Source: an uncultured Enterorhabdus sp. (GTDB lineage Bacteria > Actinomycetota > Coriobacteriia > Coriobacteriales > Eggerthellaceae). Taken from it: 35,090 nucleotides of DNA. How positions within the stretch are numbered: position 1 is the stretch's first letter; each line of letters starts with the position of its first letter. Positions 15,001 to 19,925 of this stretch are shown here, in pieces. Below the pieces are notes generated by a model. That model ran no database searches and was not told where the DNA came from. It was given only the letters and a program-made list of their open reading frames with translations. The DNA lies in assembly GCA_947649205.1 (NCBI GenBank), contig CANSQM010000026.1, positions 1 to 35,090 on the forward strand, given 5' to 3'. The position numbers and the translations under genes are program-made.

Positions 15001-18000
15001 TGCCAATCTCATGCAGGCTGACGAGTACGATGTGCTGTTGAACCGCCAAGACGAGAGCTCGGTGCTGGGCAACCTGACTGAGGGCAACCCGTCCAACAAC
15101 GACAACCAAGACAAGGGCCTGCTGCCTCTAGACGAGGCCCTGGCCCAGAAGAAGCCCGCTTCCCGGGGCGCCTCCCGCGGTGCCGCCGCGACGGTGGCCC
15201 GCGCTCTGGCGGCGCTGCCCGCGGCATCGGCGGTCGGGGAAGCGGCTGTGAGCGCTCGCTACGACCTGGGTGCCGGCAGCGATCGCGCCTATAACGACGC
15301 GGCCCTGTTGAAGCGCAAGACCGCCACCATCGAGGGTGTGCTGTTCCAGGACGGCAACTACGATGGCATCAACCAGGTCGACGAGCCGAAGTTGGCGGGC
15401 AAGCACGTGTACCTGCGGGCCTGGGGCCTCAAGTTGGTGGCCGACGACCAATGCGCCTGCGATGATCCCGTTGCCGGCGATGAGGGATCGTGGCCGGCGT
15501 CAGCCGGCGCCATCGAGGCCCGGGATGCCGCGGGCCAGCCTATGGCCGGCTACCATTACGAATGGGTGCCCGAACCCAACGGCACCGTGCGGGCCATCAC
15601 CGACGCCGAGGGTCGTTTCGCCTTCGACGACCTGCCCGCGGCGACGCGCAACGTGAAGGCGGGCAACGACGAGGGCAACGATGACGTGCTCGTGACCGAC
15701 GACTGGGACGAGTGGTATCTGCTCGGCTACACGTTGCAGGTGGAGGGCCGCGCGGGCCAGGACGGCACCGTGCGCGGCATGCCGGTGACCCGCCTGCTGT
15801 CCGATGACGGCGACGAGCCGGTGAGCGCGGCGGCCTCTAAGGTGCACCGTCCCGGAGACGCGACTGTGCTGAACGACCGCCTGGCCAACGATGCCGGCTA
15901 CAGCGAAGACTACTACGCTATCACCCTGAGCGAAGTGAACATCCAGAATGAGGAGAAATCGGTGCTCGATGGCCGTTTGGTTCTGGCCGATCGGGCGACG
16001 ACCGATGCCGATCCGGTGGGCGCGACAGATCCCGCGTACTACGTGGGGGCCAACGGTATGGCCTTCGACCTGTCCACCATCCGCGATGCCGACTGCATGA
16101 ACGGCGGTTTCGGCCCCTTCGGCACGGCGGTCATCTCCGGCGTGGCGTGGGACGATGCCAACTATGACGGCATTCGCAATTACAAGGCCATCGACGGCGA
16201 GACGGAGGAAGACGGCTCGGAGCAGGATGATGGCACCGCAGGCGATGGCACCGCAGGCGACGGTGCCGAGGGCGACGACGCTGCGGGCGATGGGGCCAAC
16301 GGCGAAGGCGAGGGGAGCGGCAACGAGGGCGATGGCGAGGAGCAGCCGGACAAGCTCGTTCCCCTGGAAGACCCGCTCGTGGGCGAGACGATCTACCTGA
16401 CTCAGGAGTACTACGATCCCAAGGCTGCTGGCGGAGCCGGGGCGTGGGTGCACAACCCGGCCTTCGGCAATCCGGTGGACGACCCCCATCCGGGCGATCT
16501 GACCGCTACCGATAGCTCTGTGAGCGTGCGCCACGTGACCGACAACACTCAATACTCCATCGAGGGCTTCGGCTACACCGACGGCAACGGCGACTGGCAG
16601 CCGCTGTGGCTGGCCGATGCGGAAGATGCCGACTTCGTCACGGTGTTCCCCTGGGAGGACAAGTATCCGGGTCGCTTCCGCGACGGTATGACTGTGACGG
16701 CTCTCGATGGAACGACCCACACTATCGAGATCAAGCCGCACACCCAGTACGGCGTTATCTGCCGCCAGCAGGATCGGGATGGCAACTTGGTGACGAGCAA
16801 GCAGCCCTTCTACGTGGCTACCCGCGGGGCCACGGCGGTGGCCGGCGTGCCCTTTGCCGAGGGTGATGTGGATGTGACTGCCGTGGCGGTTGCCTTCACA
16901 GAGCGCGAGCGGTGGTGGAAGGAGGTCGGCGACGACGCCATTGCCGACGTTGAGGCCGGTCCCGACTGGAACGGCTGGGAGTACGCAGCGGTGCCCGAGG
17001 GAGCCACGGCGGCTGAGATCGCGGCCCACGGCTCTTGGGCGGTGGCCGACGAGGCCGGGTTCGTCTCCATCGAGGGGCTGGCCCAGCGCACGGACTACCA
17101 GCTGGTGGCCCGCTTGCGGGCGGCCGGCGACCCGAACGGCCCTGAAGGACCCGAGGCCGAGACGGTCCGGGCTTCTGCGGTTCGCGCCGGCGACGCTGTG
17201 GTCTTCCCCGATCCCGGCGGAACCGAGGTGTGGGCCGTGCGCACCCCCGCCGACAAGGTGGGCGACTCCAACGGCTACCTGCCCGAGGGCTTGCCCGACA
17301 CCCCCGAGAACCGTCAGGGTTCCGTAAAGCCGGCGCCTCCCGGATCGCTCTCCACCACTACCGGTGCCGATGGCGGCTACCGCTTTGGCGCCCTCCAGTG
17401 CTACGTGCAGAAGGACGCGGCGGGCGATTTGGTGGATTACGGTGTGCCCGGTGCCGCCGACGAGGTGTTCCAGACGCGCTACCGCGTCTACATGGCAGAG
17501 TTGAACAACGGCTACGTGATGTCCCGCTTCCATGTGGGCGGCCCCGACTCCGACCTCACCCGCAGCGAGGAGGGGGCGCTTACCCTGCGCCAGGCCATCA
17601 CCTACCGCAACGGTATGACCATCGACGATGGCTATGCCTACCTGAGCCGCGAGAGCACTAACAAGCCGGATTCCGTGTTCGGCTCCCAGTACGATGACGA
17701 TGCCGATGACAAGAAGGTTGCCTTCGACGTGCCCGCTCCCAGCGGAACGGTGCTCGACGCCGGCGCGAAGGCCCCGAATCTGAATACCGTCTCCGGCACC
17801 GTGTGGAACGATGGCAACCGCAACGGGCTGCGCGAGGAGGGAGAGGCCGGCATCGTCGGCGCCACGGTGGAGCTGACCCGCTACTGGTATGACGGGGAAG
17901 AGGGCCAATGGGTCTTCGACCGCGACTTCAACCGCCTCGTGGATGCCCAGGGCAATGTGGTGCAGCCGGGCGGCGCCACGGTATATCTCTCCGCCGAAGA

Positions 18001-19777
18001 GCAGGCGAGCACCTGCCGGGTAGTGACCACTGGGTACTTCGAGCGCCGCGTGAAGGACTTCCTTGGCGAGGAGCAGGTTATCGAGTACCCGCAGGGCTAT
18101 TACGAGTTCAACGACTTGCCCGCTACCGAGGTACGCGTCATCGGCAATGCCGAGCAGACGGTGGTCTACGGCTACCGCGTGAACGTGGTGGATATGCCGC
18201 GCGGCTTCGCCGTGACGGGTCTGAACAACGGCGAGGATATCGAGACCGACTCCGATCTCGACGAGGCCACGACGCGCCTCGATCCCGAGGGCGAGGTGGC
18301 TGTTGACGGTCTTATGGTGCTCGCCATGGCCGCCGACGATGCCGATGCCGAGGAGTCCAAGGTGGACGGCCCCGATGGGCTGCGCTGGTCCACGCTCGGG
18401 TCGCGGTCGAGCCACTTCAACGATGCCGGCCTCATTCCCTTCGCGGGCACGAGCGTGAGCGGCTGGGTATGGAAGGACGCCGATAAGGACGGCCTCCAGG
18501 CCGAGGACGACGAGCTCGTGATTGATGCGGAGGTGGTGCTGGAGCGCTCGGTGGCTACCTTTGCCGATGCGGTGGATGCGGGCTGGATGAGCCGCATCAC
18601 CGACGGTGCTCCGGGTAGCGACCTGGATGCTGAGGGCAACCCGCTCCAGGGAACGAAGCGCTATCTGGATATCGCTTGGATCGTGGACGGCGCGAAGCCG
18701 CCCGTGGATGAGTCGCCGAATCCCGATGGGGACGAGGTTCCCGGCACGCCGGGCGACGATGAGGATCCCGCCGATCCCGATGGGGACGGTGGCGGCGCGG
18801 GCGATGACGGCACCGATCCTGACGATGGCGCCAATCCCGACGGCGATGGCGACGTTGACGACGGCACAGGCCTCGACGGCGATGCTGGTGCCGATGGCCT
18901 GGTCGCCAGAGCGGCCCTGACGTGGGTCACCCGCGTGTACGGTCTCGACGATGGGGCCGGCGATGCAAGCGATGGCAATGTCGATGGCGACGACAACGGG
19001 GGCGCCTCCAGCGGGGAGGATGCCGGCGACGACGCCCCGAACGACGGGGATGCTGATACCCCCGACGAGGGCGATGGCGACGACGAGGATGCCCAGGCTT
19101 CGGCGCGGCTCAAGAAGCTGCTGGACATGGATGTGCCCGATCCGGCGGCCGATCTCGACCGCAACCAGGATGACGGCGTGCTTTCCGAGGGCGTCTGGGA
19201 GCGCGTGGCCGCGACCAAGACCGACCTGGAGGGCGGCTATGCCTTCGCCGGATTGCCGGCGGTGGATGGCTACGGCCGCCCCTATGTGTACCGCGTGCGC
19301 ATGGAGAAGCCGTCGGATGCGGAGTGGGTGCCGCTGAATGTGGGCGAGGATGACAACCTCGACAACGACGTGGCCCACATGAACCTCCGTGGCGAGGACG
19401 TGGACGACAACGTGGGCATCAGCGAGCCGCTCGGCGTACTGAGCCCGCGCGGAGCGCCCAATGCCTATGGTGTCGCCTATCAGGTGCTCGCCCCCCAGCA
19501 GTGGACGCGCGATGCCGGACGGGCCGTGGATCCGGGCTACTATGTGGAGCCCGACCCCGATCCCGAGGAAGAGGACGACTGGATGACGGAGATCTTCCAG
19601 AAGGACTGGCTGGCGAAGGTGACGCACAAGCTGCTGCCCCAGACCGGCGATCCTACCTCGCTGCTGCGTTTCATCCTGGCATCTTTGGCGGGCCTGGCGG
19701 CTATGATGATCATTCTCTCGCGGCTGCGTCGCCGTGAAGAGGAGGAGGCCGAGCGCTGGGTTGACATCACCATCTAG
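2..19777 (+). CDS. Giant LPXTG (LPQTG) cell-wall-anchored surface protein with SdrD/Cna-B-type repeats, 5' partial
   Basis: The frame is already open at base 2 and shows no signal peptide, so the gene begins left of the window; the GTG at 35 has no ribosome binding site before it. About 6,590 residues are visible. Residues about 1-2930 are an Asp-, Tyr- and Trp-rich ectodomain I cannot assign. A charged, probably helical stretch lies at nt 6425-6680. From nt 8861 there are at least eleven SdrD B/Cna-B-type modules. Each opens with G-x-V-W-x-D and an Asp-rich DxDxDG-like loop that in this family binds calcium, and later has a Y-x-F-x-N-L-P strand. Five acidic Asp/Gly linkers interrupt the protein. 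The C terminus has LPQTG, a hydrophobic helix and an Arg-rich tail, the standard sortase signal, so the protein is expected to be covalently attached to peptidoglycan. Adhesion is the usual role of the family; the ligand is unknown. A terminator follows at 19835. Confidence 0.93.
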   Translation, partial: RSAAGDGAALPVSAPATVTPQGRVTSKPSAWAALSSALAEPDATAPGPEGDEAFLASLTALEETVGADVSTADPALPADAFTADENDTAFFTMARAGEEGTAPSEGEVDTTDLEKLARQIKPEAYLLKKTTTVAGNYSQDPQVGSEWIDISDLMEVEVIQTPTAKADDGVTYYAPASHQDPIRSTVEATTHSEKSSYTAVAAQDVDAAAGTSNQSVGYRDSSQPWVLKITVKQDLAKWYGRTIDGTATDAADPDYVHAGQAAKYAALAAEIKAALDGGGGYQIKVNIPSHVFGNNESGAWYDRVLTRPWERTEASSPEASAFTTSAERAVNLYREGQNTAAGEEPSRSSAYYQIFDIDHYEGLARDRTRHMQPYGMDYKYTLQRYHLRNGEMQLAGSPNMPAVNGWTVQNNTVRTTNAAKTDEIVDVMGTAAPNLDFWKRAYKGATTTGPVLYAQTGTSAVMRKPVVRVWNSISLPDVLEAATDDVGSLTDGVGVTSGNYYMEAETDTRQVNVHVENRFWWDAFTRVYADNNYRGYVINENRWATYSKIGGQMGDLVLPVVTVVLPYGIAPVHRTTRQPYGLWPDQVQEFLYEDWDIAQSTNAQWGAAGEVNRNETRAWLEENFRATVTYEKVEADPEEYPAADINNDNYRFVVRFLPKGNDLNGDPDEEQRIRSHQMDTFKFSIAMTNEPEWPELPDHREAARATESIRTYVTSAMTGYAALTDNDISHPSCGADPYTVGAPARYRGAGDSRQRDVRLDALSAAYATRWDDNGNWNSNVWRTDSKLGTALYRDAHGWDAYRFQWEYDNVFSGSYTYQHNGCYIQSNGSWYHRSHWWNNVEFVDRLKYNFYNAGTQTNDQVQYNHLNGYFGTYTESGGARVGTAATALTGPADNRGLNISEFNWRTQYGLSEATTKNLNNNYVDGEGRPTADSTNSDAQKAEAFALRDGGAPAVHTDGGVFAATKLRLKTPTLGSAYEIENTPTDLPSDGNATTAVPGHTVTGTGATKGQKLADADPDAKEGAFEYDDEIWLAATFKNAVIGDKAASGNQGKEGALLHGKLVFSLYLPEQVTFYKEEQLKNLGEAVGTPDQYERLFTDYEGDDFSFYVERTYRDRHTDTALVGKTEVRDPDTGEALYPKREQQTVKYERLTPKQLVEAGWTVRVRVQPDYDRDGYGTPGAADRKHADFGKPDVDDPEDLPDSDDVKVRRHGGETIVFELTPPDDASDKEFVKHDSLLAAFWAQVRADGYVGAGDSVTVKVRTRIDNLGDEEEALADLTDADGEPLPYYQQIDAIRTWSTEASTAYFATESRDVTWLPTETGWSHRFAEDMTVPVADDAKILQAVKENGAIKYNAEGFPETVPVDRNSDGTVTFKKGELYYKPTVGANSQEQYGVSGFNNQSPEYFQYNDEASLVYDAAEHVDPDTQDVVPAVDYDQDGKYESGGRPERHMSSQAGTFDIRKPSASVRVDTGTVRVPTNDTSSTDCTQSGDNDLFVTQAINTGAAVNSFIVDWQVPLWALGTQSAENAPLNSATIPTGKVAPTITSVKSGVWEIPGTYYHRLKNPVTGAERAVGQGTYYFNASGAEVGAWRVDRKTTKVIDGKTWYAYFKDDDNHHQTKPQTDAAGNVVTNSKGEIVYTDEIDWVLPVDTVRVPVDTPEAEANRAIEEKLFVLVYVRHNTTNVTKPNNGYVEQNGAVRQDRENFAVPGTDADRDYFFGEDDASDFNTADDAAGTWQFVGSARVSDKQNITFTQGVAATGKQVRQVRWVIRACETDETGRPILDDETLSHEVPVPSGFRLATDADPDTVEVEEPDAVDPNRNNTAWAKQKDYNDQVIYKYTERNLGNINYLDMSKVYKIAPNTLYFYGEIITTKEGKGADRTLSAAEMEAAKQGTAPNPAVGGDDCWVRTMQGDLLVDEYKPQWVVGSSLPESVTKNAAGVHGSAFITEMPKIQVTGPLGRQFSLGEPDRGQTITLLADEGTPAEVTDTVADALTANGADVDIQTAADDGQDPTVTVSDSVHVNHFATVVPRYDDTKYASFERSRAGFFRSEERPTIKIDAKQWYFAGTANNGYGWTSESIMLDPEDSLFMRYEITLYNISRGQMTLLGYDADEYPSDTCTNPSVSTLLPRIQNFGPTPASMFSKLPDKTADQKLREQQAEQIQAIGRELQGLVDTDRAAFEAKLKELSGRLKAIDIISGDRVPETSKETVEAIKTTVAAQAEAIIGYHPRTVDPDTGQVTEPYYDISTVKASDAKSVGRNLVVQGNNLINRVSKERPYSRVFEYVPYQKMFETDSAGKPASPLNENYRHDPSSPSAGDATHMNTQVPQWTYRVVRFKEYLRDDDGNLWTKNADDSYTYIRNIHDTDSSGGEGEGDGEGDGGGDGEGGDGETPAPEEKPIPDKPVGDLVEYGSFTESDPVAITGSTAALREEEGMAQLGGGLIANGGTTISAKDEFAYLYGDNVSKAAVSPQDDAVAPSEGDASATSNTRRSFTWNFTGENGSRGTLNAGEAIIIDFTMQFNPNSSATTDVGSALVLSAYADKAGSYSFYDWPLFRIDGQTKQTVLVDKATLNDPETAVSKDSSYRSDLNDGNGNGDRTETLLRKDVDSIGWTNNDQVVQEKMVQPTYTDEKFSKRTQTAAVPEGGSYIYELIQQYTGNNPSTAMLYKHSTFVDTLPHVGDKEASTYDNNAKKYNLRQSQWSGWLKNLDSIKMEYTDTTYDETVGDIKGKYELALEDGYDKVTGQEVHAQGQVWVGPIATEGSGANVRYRPLTTDDIVEPIDIASANLDATEMEADKIDEYITKWTVAHVTGNGGETTVAAAMAELNLVDLNDLKAYVKAHPDEAEALTRCIGTIWCRVLDDDLYLMTNNGDVRLKYELTAPLNLPKYLGGAGKTYKSIDGLKEDATELQKRLWETSQWNTFMSMADYRSSESGLTYRKIENKPAGVYVDAPEGYGYLGSYVWLDNNWDGLTNDTLGETTTDTLGNETTYHKGANGRYILSTEKSIDSARGTYAYTYDGGKDTSALFRDLDYDGKPDDPGVNGVKVELLNEWGVPVNRNGEAVAQVRESTTSSKMIWVKADAKTGKPIRGIYGYEPITTAEGVDLGAYVYTTESDYYNNRGYYMFSMLKPGNYRLRFTFPRQYANYALTTKRIGAASAPVVNEKGSPTGDTEDISSYLSVNRTGDAMTATSEVIRVDAVAFDADRYAVGADPQNEIYDAKMTSYNVGIARPVVYSGVAFRDDKLAGYEDMEEDPEEGGDDGDGDGGDNPGGDGGGDIFNPQSAPVATGAQDDGPEDDAGIAPLSLTPDNVPDYDASKGELPPFIMVNGKLTLNLNKYVENDGSVDPELIDGVLDWVNVNLDESNPYEYGLAVDELRLKNMKVSVKVYDEETDTWEQAYDTDGNRAEVQTDCVLMVSEKGQNKWTRAFDDAGNKLVAVEDLDTLDWRWEPAEGDATGAFSFSLEPEHNYKIVCTDTKNRVLKPSVMTWENDPLKRPVANAEDQTADAEGNPTDQVAAMWDNDLWLKGGIGETNSFYAAVPVDAKGHAVYEDPRNPWKGYKVYDKLALGWIDGTKGFLGNYVWSDKNDGADAAGNPVFYDGIQGDVPNIGVGAVTVTLEQYYWLPEDADAFSARDYNPGTPGDNGNGRGRWVLNDLEYKTARTSSAGSYVFKGVLTYVADPNAPKTVKDEDKTKYLAGYRVRIDRDNLKAAERDWGISLRNAPTNPLTGQFDEELDSDAAMSATLVRDADGNPYVRDGKEVYAYYLNESGSGSTAAPTPGTGPLTVTGGHDADVSFDQMIVMAGGADDVATARENIRRVSRKSGNITTTIDYDLGAAQRIEHWDVGLVEVPRSSVTGVVWNDEDYDGVRTDDEEGLAGEAVSISQWYYDGANWVQNPNFGNDVRTSVAASWKTETRQDFQGKDYTVWVRDYLDAGTGALAKAETTNEESTLPIGETQDGGWVTVHTDAEGAYTFENLPTAYTNDEGEHFLAAYRVRLDGLRVEKKYDEDDPTKLLYETPWMMTHFHQGDDEQRDSDVEDNQGQQTPALRIVGREPDHTGTGTAVQQRSLDRDGQIILAAPVGTGRENAYQPSQVSIPLADVYQDATGTVKYDYLTRRAAEVQGGDVGEIAVPRREISGRVWRDDDYDGEQAYTEEEEDVLDEHGDPVLDENGEPLKRTVKRYDEPGIEDESVTLTQWYFDPADGAWKRNEQFGHDAMNALTAIATDDWAAGEPHEAALSDDGRVTLTTNGDGLYSFKNLPTAYVDDTGAFYLASYRLTLNGLEQTDVRDGAGNIVSRVPWMMTRYHEGALASDSDIDDGLGSTPADTVVPYPLTGREEAFENAIDEGTRAEDGQIILAAPKDAAATLAADKTTLVTVPHNQVISEATGSVVFDIMRARADRYDGGDAGELPVPTRSLTGRVWRDADYDGLQDMKTTEEVSLPDGSTTTKLVEEGLKGQTVTLEQWYYDPDAVNPDSAPAFLTDDFDYDTLNLSGKISASYDTSHWFRNEDFGTDIYTTLRDGDHPLVTGDWDTADAVVADGTVAVRTNDEGIYRFDNLPCAYTDDAGKQYLAGYRVKLDRLTENYDRDHYGLPEEGAWMMTRYHEGTDERALAVDSDLPDNLGITEHYPIIGREAFVAEEGADADGAPLVAPKRYLGQRQEMLEGQIILAAQGKDRSATAQETIAATDFQNDLDGRLTFDWMDARDYATGADAVKAGDVGELPPPTQDIVGIFWNDADNDGVQSVDEATGLPVVHAVDPADPERLVPLLIEYAEDGTITVYEAITPTDGDGEGAPLMKGDVVKLSRLEADGLIHLYAVDDAGAETPVMRANELTGIEEPVVYEPEEAVDGTAYRDGTVYDENASEDGINNARVTLERYIPDENGNWVRDPEWALPGEGWTDGNADPDYYDQNTTTAWRSDPQHVQYTKVQEYAPVVEGGDPVVRSGVYRFEDLPTQRAGANGEKIIYGYKVRYTDAGFKQRAWMIAKYQQKDNFTQDSDLINVNANLMQADEYDVLLNRQDESSVLGNLTEGNPSNNDNQDKGLLPLDEALAQKKPASRGASRGAAATVARALAALPAASAVGEAAVSARYDLGAGSDRAYNDAALLKRKTATIEGVLFQDGNYDGINQVDEPKLAGKHVYLRAWGLKLVADDQCACDDPVAGDEGSWPASAGAIEARDAAGQPMAGYHYEWVPEPNGTVRAITDAEGRFAFDDLPAATRNVKAGNDEGNDDVLVTDDWDEWYLLGYTLQVEGRAGQDGTVRGMPVTRLLSDDGDEPVSAAASKVHRPGDATVLNDRLANDAGYSEDYYAITLSEVNIQNEEKSVLDGRLVLADRATTDADPVGATDPAYYVGANGMAFDLSTIRDADCMNGGFGPFGTAVISGVAWDDANYDGIRNYKAIDGETEEDGSEQDDGTAGDGTAGDGAEGDDAAGDGANGEGEGSGNEGDGEEQPDKLVPLEDPLVGETIYLTQEYYDPKAAGGAGAWVHNPAFGNPVDDPHPGDLTATDSSVSVRHVTDNTQYSIEGFGYTDGNGDWQPLWLADAEDADFVTVFPWEDKYPGRFRDGMTVTALDGTTHTIEIKPHTQYGVICRQQDRDGNLVTSKQPFYVATRGATAVAGVPFAEGDVDVTAVAVAFTERERWWKEVGDDAIADVEAGPDWNGWEYAAVPEGATAAEIAAHGSWAVADEAGFVSIEGLAQRTDYQLVARLRAAGDPNGPEGPEAETVRASAVRAGDAVVFPDPGGTEVWAVRTPADKVGDSNGYLPEGLPDTPENRQGSVKPAPPGSLSTTTGADGGYRFGALQCYVQKDAAGDLVDYGVPGAADEVFQTRYRVYMAELNNGYVMSRFHVGGPDSDLTRSEEGALTLRQAITYRNGMTIDDGYAYLSRESTNKPDSVFGSQYDDDADDKKVAFDVPAPSGTVLDAGAKAPNLNTVSGTVWNDGNRNGLREEGEAGIVGATVELTRYWYDGEEGQWVFDRDFNRLVDAQGNVVQPGGATVYLSAEEQASTCRVVTTGYFERRVKDFLGEEQVIEYPQGYYEFNDLPATEVRVIGNAEQTVVYGYRVNVVDMPRGFAVTGLNNGEDIETDSDLDEATTRLDPEGEVAVDGLMVLAMAADDADAEESKVDGPDGLRWSTLGSRSSHFNDAGLIPFAGTSVSGWVWKDADKDGLQAEDDELVIDAEVVLERSVATFADAVDAGWMSRITDGAPGSDLDAEGNPLQGTKRYLDIAWIVDGAKPPVDESPNPDGDEVPGTPGDDEDPADPDGDGGGAGDDGTDPDDGANPDGDGDVDDGTGLDGDAGADGLVARAALTWVTRVYGLDDGAGDASDGNVDGDDNGGASSGEDAGDDAPNDGDADTPDEGDGDDEDAQASARLKKLLDMDVPDPAADLDRNQDDGVLSEGVWERVAATKTDLEGGYAFAGLPAVDGYGRPYVYRVRMEKPSDAEWVPLNVGEDDNLDNDVAHMNLRGEDVDDNVGISEPLGVLSPRGAPNAYGVAYQVLAPQQWTRDAGRAVDPGYYVEPDPDPEEEDDWMTEIFQKDWLAKVTHKLLPQTGDPTSLLRFILASLAGLAAMMIILSRLRRREEEEAERWVDITI
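7097..7207 (+). repeat. Acidic Gly/Asp/Glu linker 1
   Basis: A stretch of alternating Gly, Asp and Glu codons (GEGEGDGEGDGGGDGEGG) runs into a Pro/Glu-rich tail. It separates the unassigned N-terminal half from the segment leading into the SdrD B-type array. It is low in complexity at both DNA and protein level and is likely a flexible, negatively charged spacer. Confidence 0.8.
8861..11545 (+). repeat. Early, degenerate SdrD B-type modules of the giant surface protein
   Basis: Three diverged modules start near nt 8861 (motif GSYVWLDNNWDG), 9699 (SGVAFRDDKLAGYED) and 10713 (GNYVWSDKNDGAD). They keep the opening aromatic-Asp signature and late strands of the type GYYMFSMLKPG and GSYVFKGV. They lack the downstream cassette that marks the central modules. 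The second module is broken by an acidic linker and by a long non-repeat segment up to nt 10710. The boundaries are approximate, being set from the motif starts. Confidence 0.7.
9737..9823 (+). repeat. Acidic Gly/Asp linker 2
   Basis: The residues read EEGGDDGDGDGGDNPGGDGG. This linker lies inside a degenerate SdrD B-type module, just after its SGVAFRDDKLAGYED opening, so it is an insertion into a domain rather than a spacer between domains. Confidence 0.8.
11546..14167 (+). repeat. Central triad of long (about 280-310 aa) composite repeats in the surface protein
   Basis: Three consecutive units start at 11546 (SSVTGVVWNDEDYDG), 12389 (REISGRVWRDDDYDG) and 13232 (RSLTGRVWRDADYDG). Each runs in the same order: Asp-rich loop, QWYY/QWYF strand, an NExFG/NPNFG motif, Y-x-F-x-NLP strand, LA(A/S/G)YR strand, WMMT(R/H)(Y/F)H(E/Q)G, a DSD box, and GQIILAA, before a Val/Pro-rich hinge ending in (D/A)GE. 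The repeated unit is therefore larger than one SdrD B domain and includes a second element of about 130 residues. The third unit is longer because of extra residues between the QWYY and NEDFG motifs. Confidence 0.85.
14168..15322 (+). repeat. SdrD B-type module 7 with a long insertion
   Basis: It opens with QDIVGIFWNDADNDG and later shows GVYRFEDLP, IIYGYKVRY, WMIAKYQQ and a DSD box, so it belongs to the same series. Roughly 120 extra residues (nt about 14225-14590) sit right after the Asp-rich loop, before the strand NNARVTLERY. An Ala/Arg-rich stretch at nt 15150-15260 is low in complexity and probably a linker. Confidence 0.75.
15323..16123 (+). repeat. SdrD B-type module 8
   Basis: It opens with ATIEGVLFQDGNYDG, continues with LAGKHVYLRAWG, has GRFAFDDLPA and YLLGYTLQVEG strands, then PVTRLLS and a DGRLVLAD motif that is a diverged form of the GQIILAA motif in the central triad. 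It contains a close C-x-C pair (CACDD) near nt 15455, which is unusual for this mostly cysteine-poor protein. Confidence 0.75.
16124..17782 (+). repeat. SdrD B-type module 9 carrying an inserted Fn3/Ig-like pair
   Basis: It opens with TAVISGVAWDDANYDG, and the matching late strands GGYRFGALQ, RYRVYMAEL and YVMSRFHVGG with a DSD box only appear after nt 17365. Between them lie an acidic linker and about 270 residues in which two segments end in IEIKPHTQYGVICRQ and IEGLAQRTDYQLVARL. These resemble the L-x-P-x-T-x-Y-x-V-x-x-R strand of fibronectin type III-like folds. The Fn3 assignment is an inference from that pattern alone. Confidence 0.65.
16199..16354 (+). repeat. Acidic Ala/Gly/Asp/Glu linker 3
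   Basis: About 52 residues of mostly Gly, Asp, Glu and Ala, including a tandem DGTAGDGTAGDG, are inserted just after the Asp-rich loop of module 9. At DNA level this is a short in-frame tandem repeat (GGCGATGGCACCGCA-like), a type prone to copy-number change. Confidence 0.8.
18713..18898 (+). repeat. Acidic Pro/Gly/Asp linker 4
   Basis: About 62 residues rich in PDGDG and DPDDG. The linker splits module 11 and resembles the serine-aspartate or proline-aspartate stalks of other wall-anchored proteins, although it sits inside a domain rather than next to the anchor. Confidence 0.8.
18947..19096 (+). repeat. Acidic Gly/Asp/Asn linker 5
   Basis: A second Asp/Gly/Asn-rich stretch in module 11, separated from linker 4 by about 16 ordered-looking residues (ARAALTWVTRVYG). 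It ends in a short helical-looking segment, ARLKKLLDM. Confidence 0.8.
19634..19774 (+). other. Sortase cell-wall sorting signal (LPQTG, TM helix, Arg tail)
   Basis: LPQTG is encoded at 19634-19648. A hydrophobic segment of about 20 residues (FILASLAGLAAMMIILS) follows, then RLRRREEEEAER and the C terminus. This is the textbook order for class A/housekeeping sortase substrates, with cleavage expected between Thr and Gly. No sortase gene is in the window. Confidence 0.95.
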
Positions 19778-19834
19778 CCCATGGCAGCGAAGGCATCTCG
19801 GAGTGTCCGGCTGATCGTCTAGATTAAGCGAGGA

Positions 19835-19866
19835 GGGGAGCGGTCCGCAGGGCCGCTCCCCCGTTT
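19835..19866 (+). terminator. Rho-independent terminator of the giant surface protein gene
   Basis: A perfect 9-bp stem GGGGAGCGG (19835-19843) pairs with CCGCTCCCC (19853-19861) across a 9-nt loop and is followed by CGTTT. It lies 58 nt after the stop codon. The T tract is short, so efficiency is uncertain. Confidence 0.75.
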
Positions 19867-19925
19867 ATAGGGTATCCTTGGCCCAGTGTATTTTCGCCTG
19901 AGGCGTTCCCCGAAAGGAGCATCCC

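Larger units (their letters stand above)
17783..19500 (+). repeat. SdrD B-type modules 10 and 11
   Basis: Module 10 starts at 17783 (NTVSGTVWNDGNRNG), with the late motifs GYYEFNDLPA, VYGYRVNVV, FAVTGLNNGEDIETDSD and DGLMVLAM. Module 11 starts at 18449 (TSVSGWVWKDADKDG). It is split by the two largest acidic linkers of the protein before GGYAFAGLPA and YVYRVRME appear near nt 19235. It is the last module before the cell-wall anchor. Confidence 0.75.

Noticed and set aside
6314..15109. Opposite-strand open frame of about 2,930 codons under the surface protein gene
   Set aside because: Its translation is a Val/His/Gly/Leu-rich monotone without domains. It arises because strong GC bias at third positions removes stops from the complementary frame. 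No ribosome binding site or promoter was seen.
15500..19627. Opposite-strand open frame of about 1,375 codons
   Set aside because: Same codon-bias shadow of the surface protein gene, with matching low-complexity composition.
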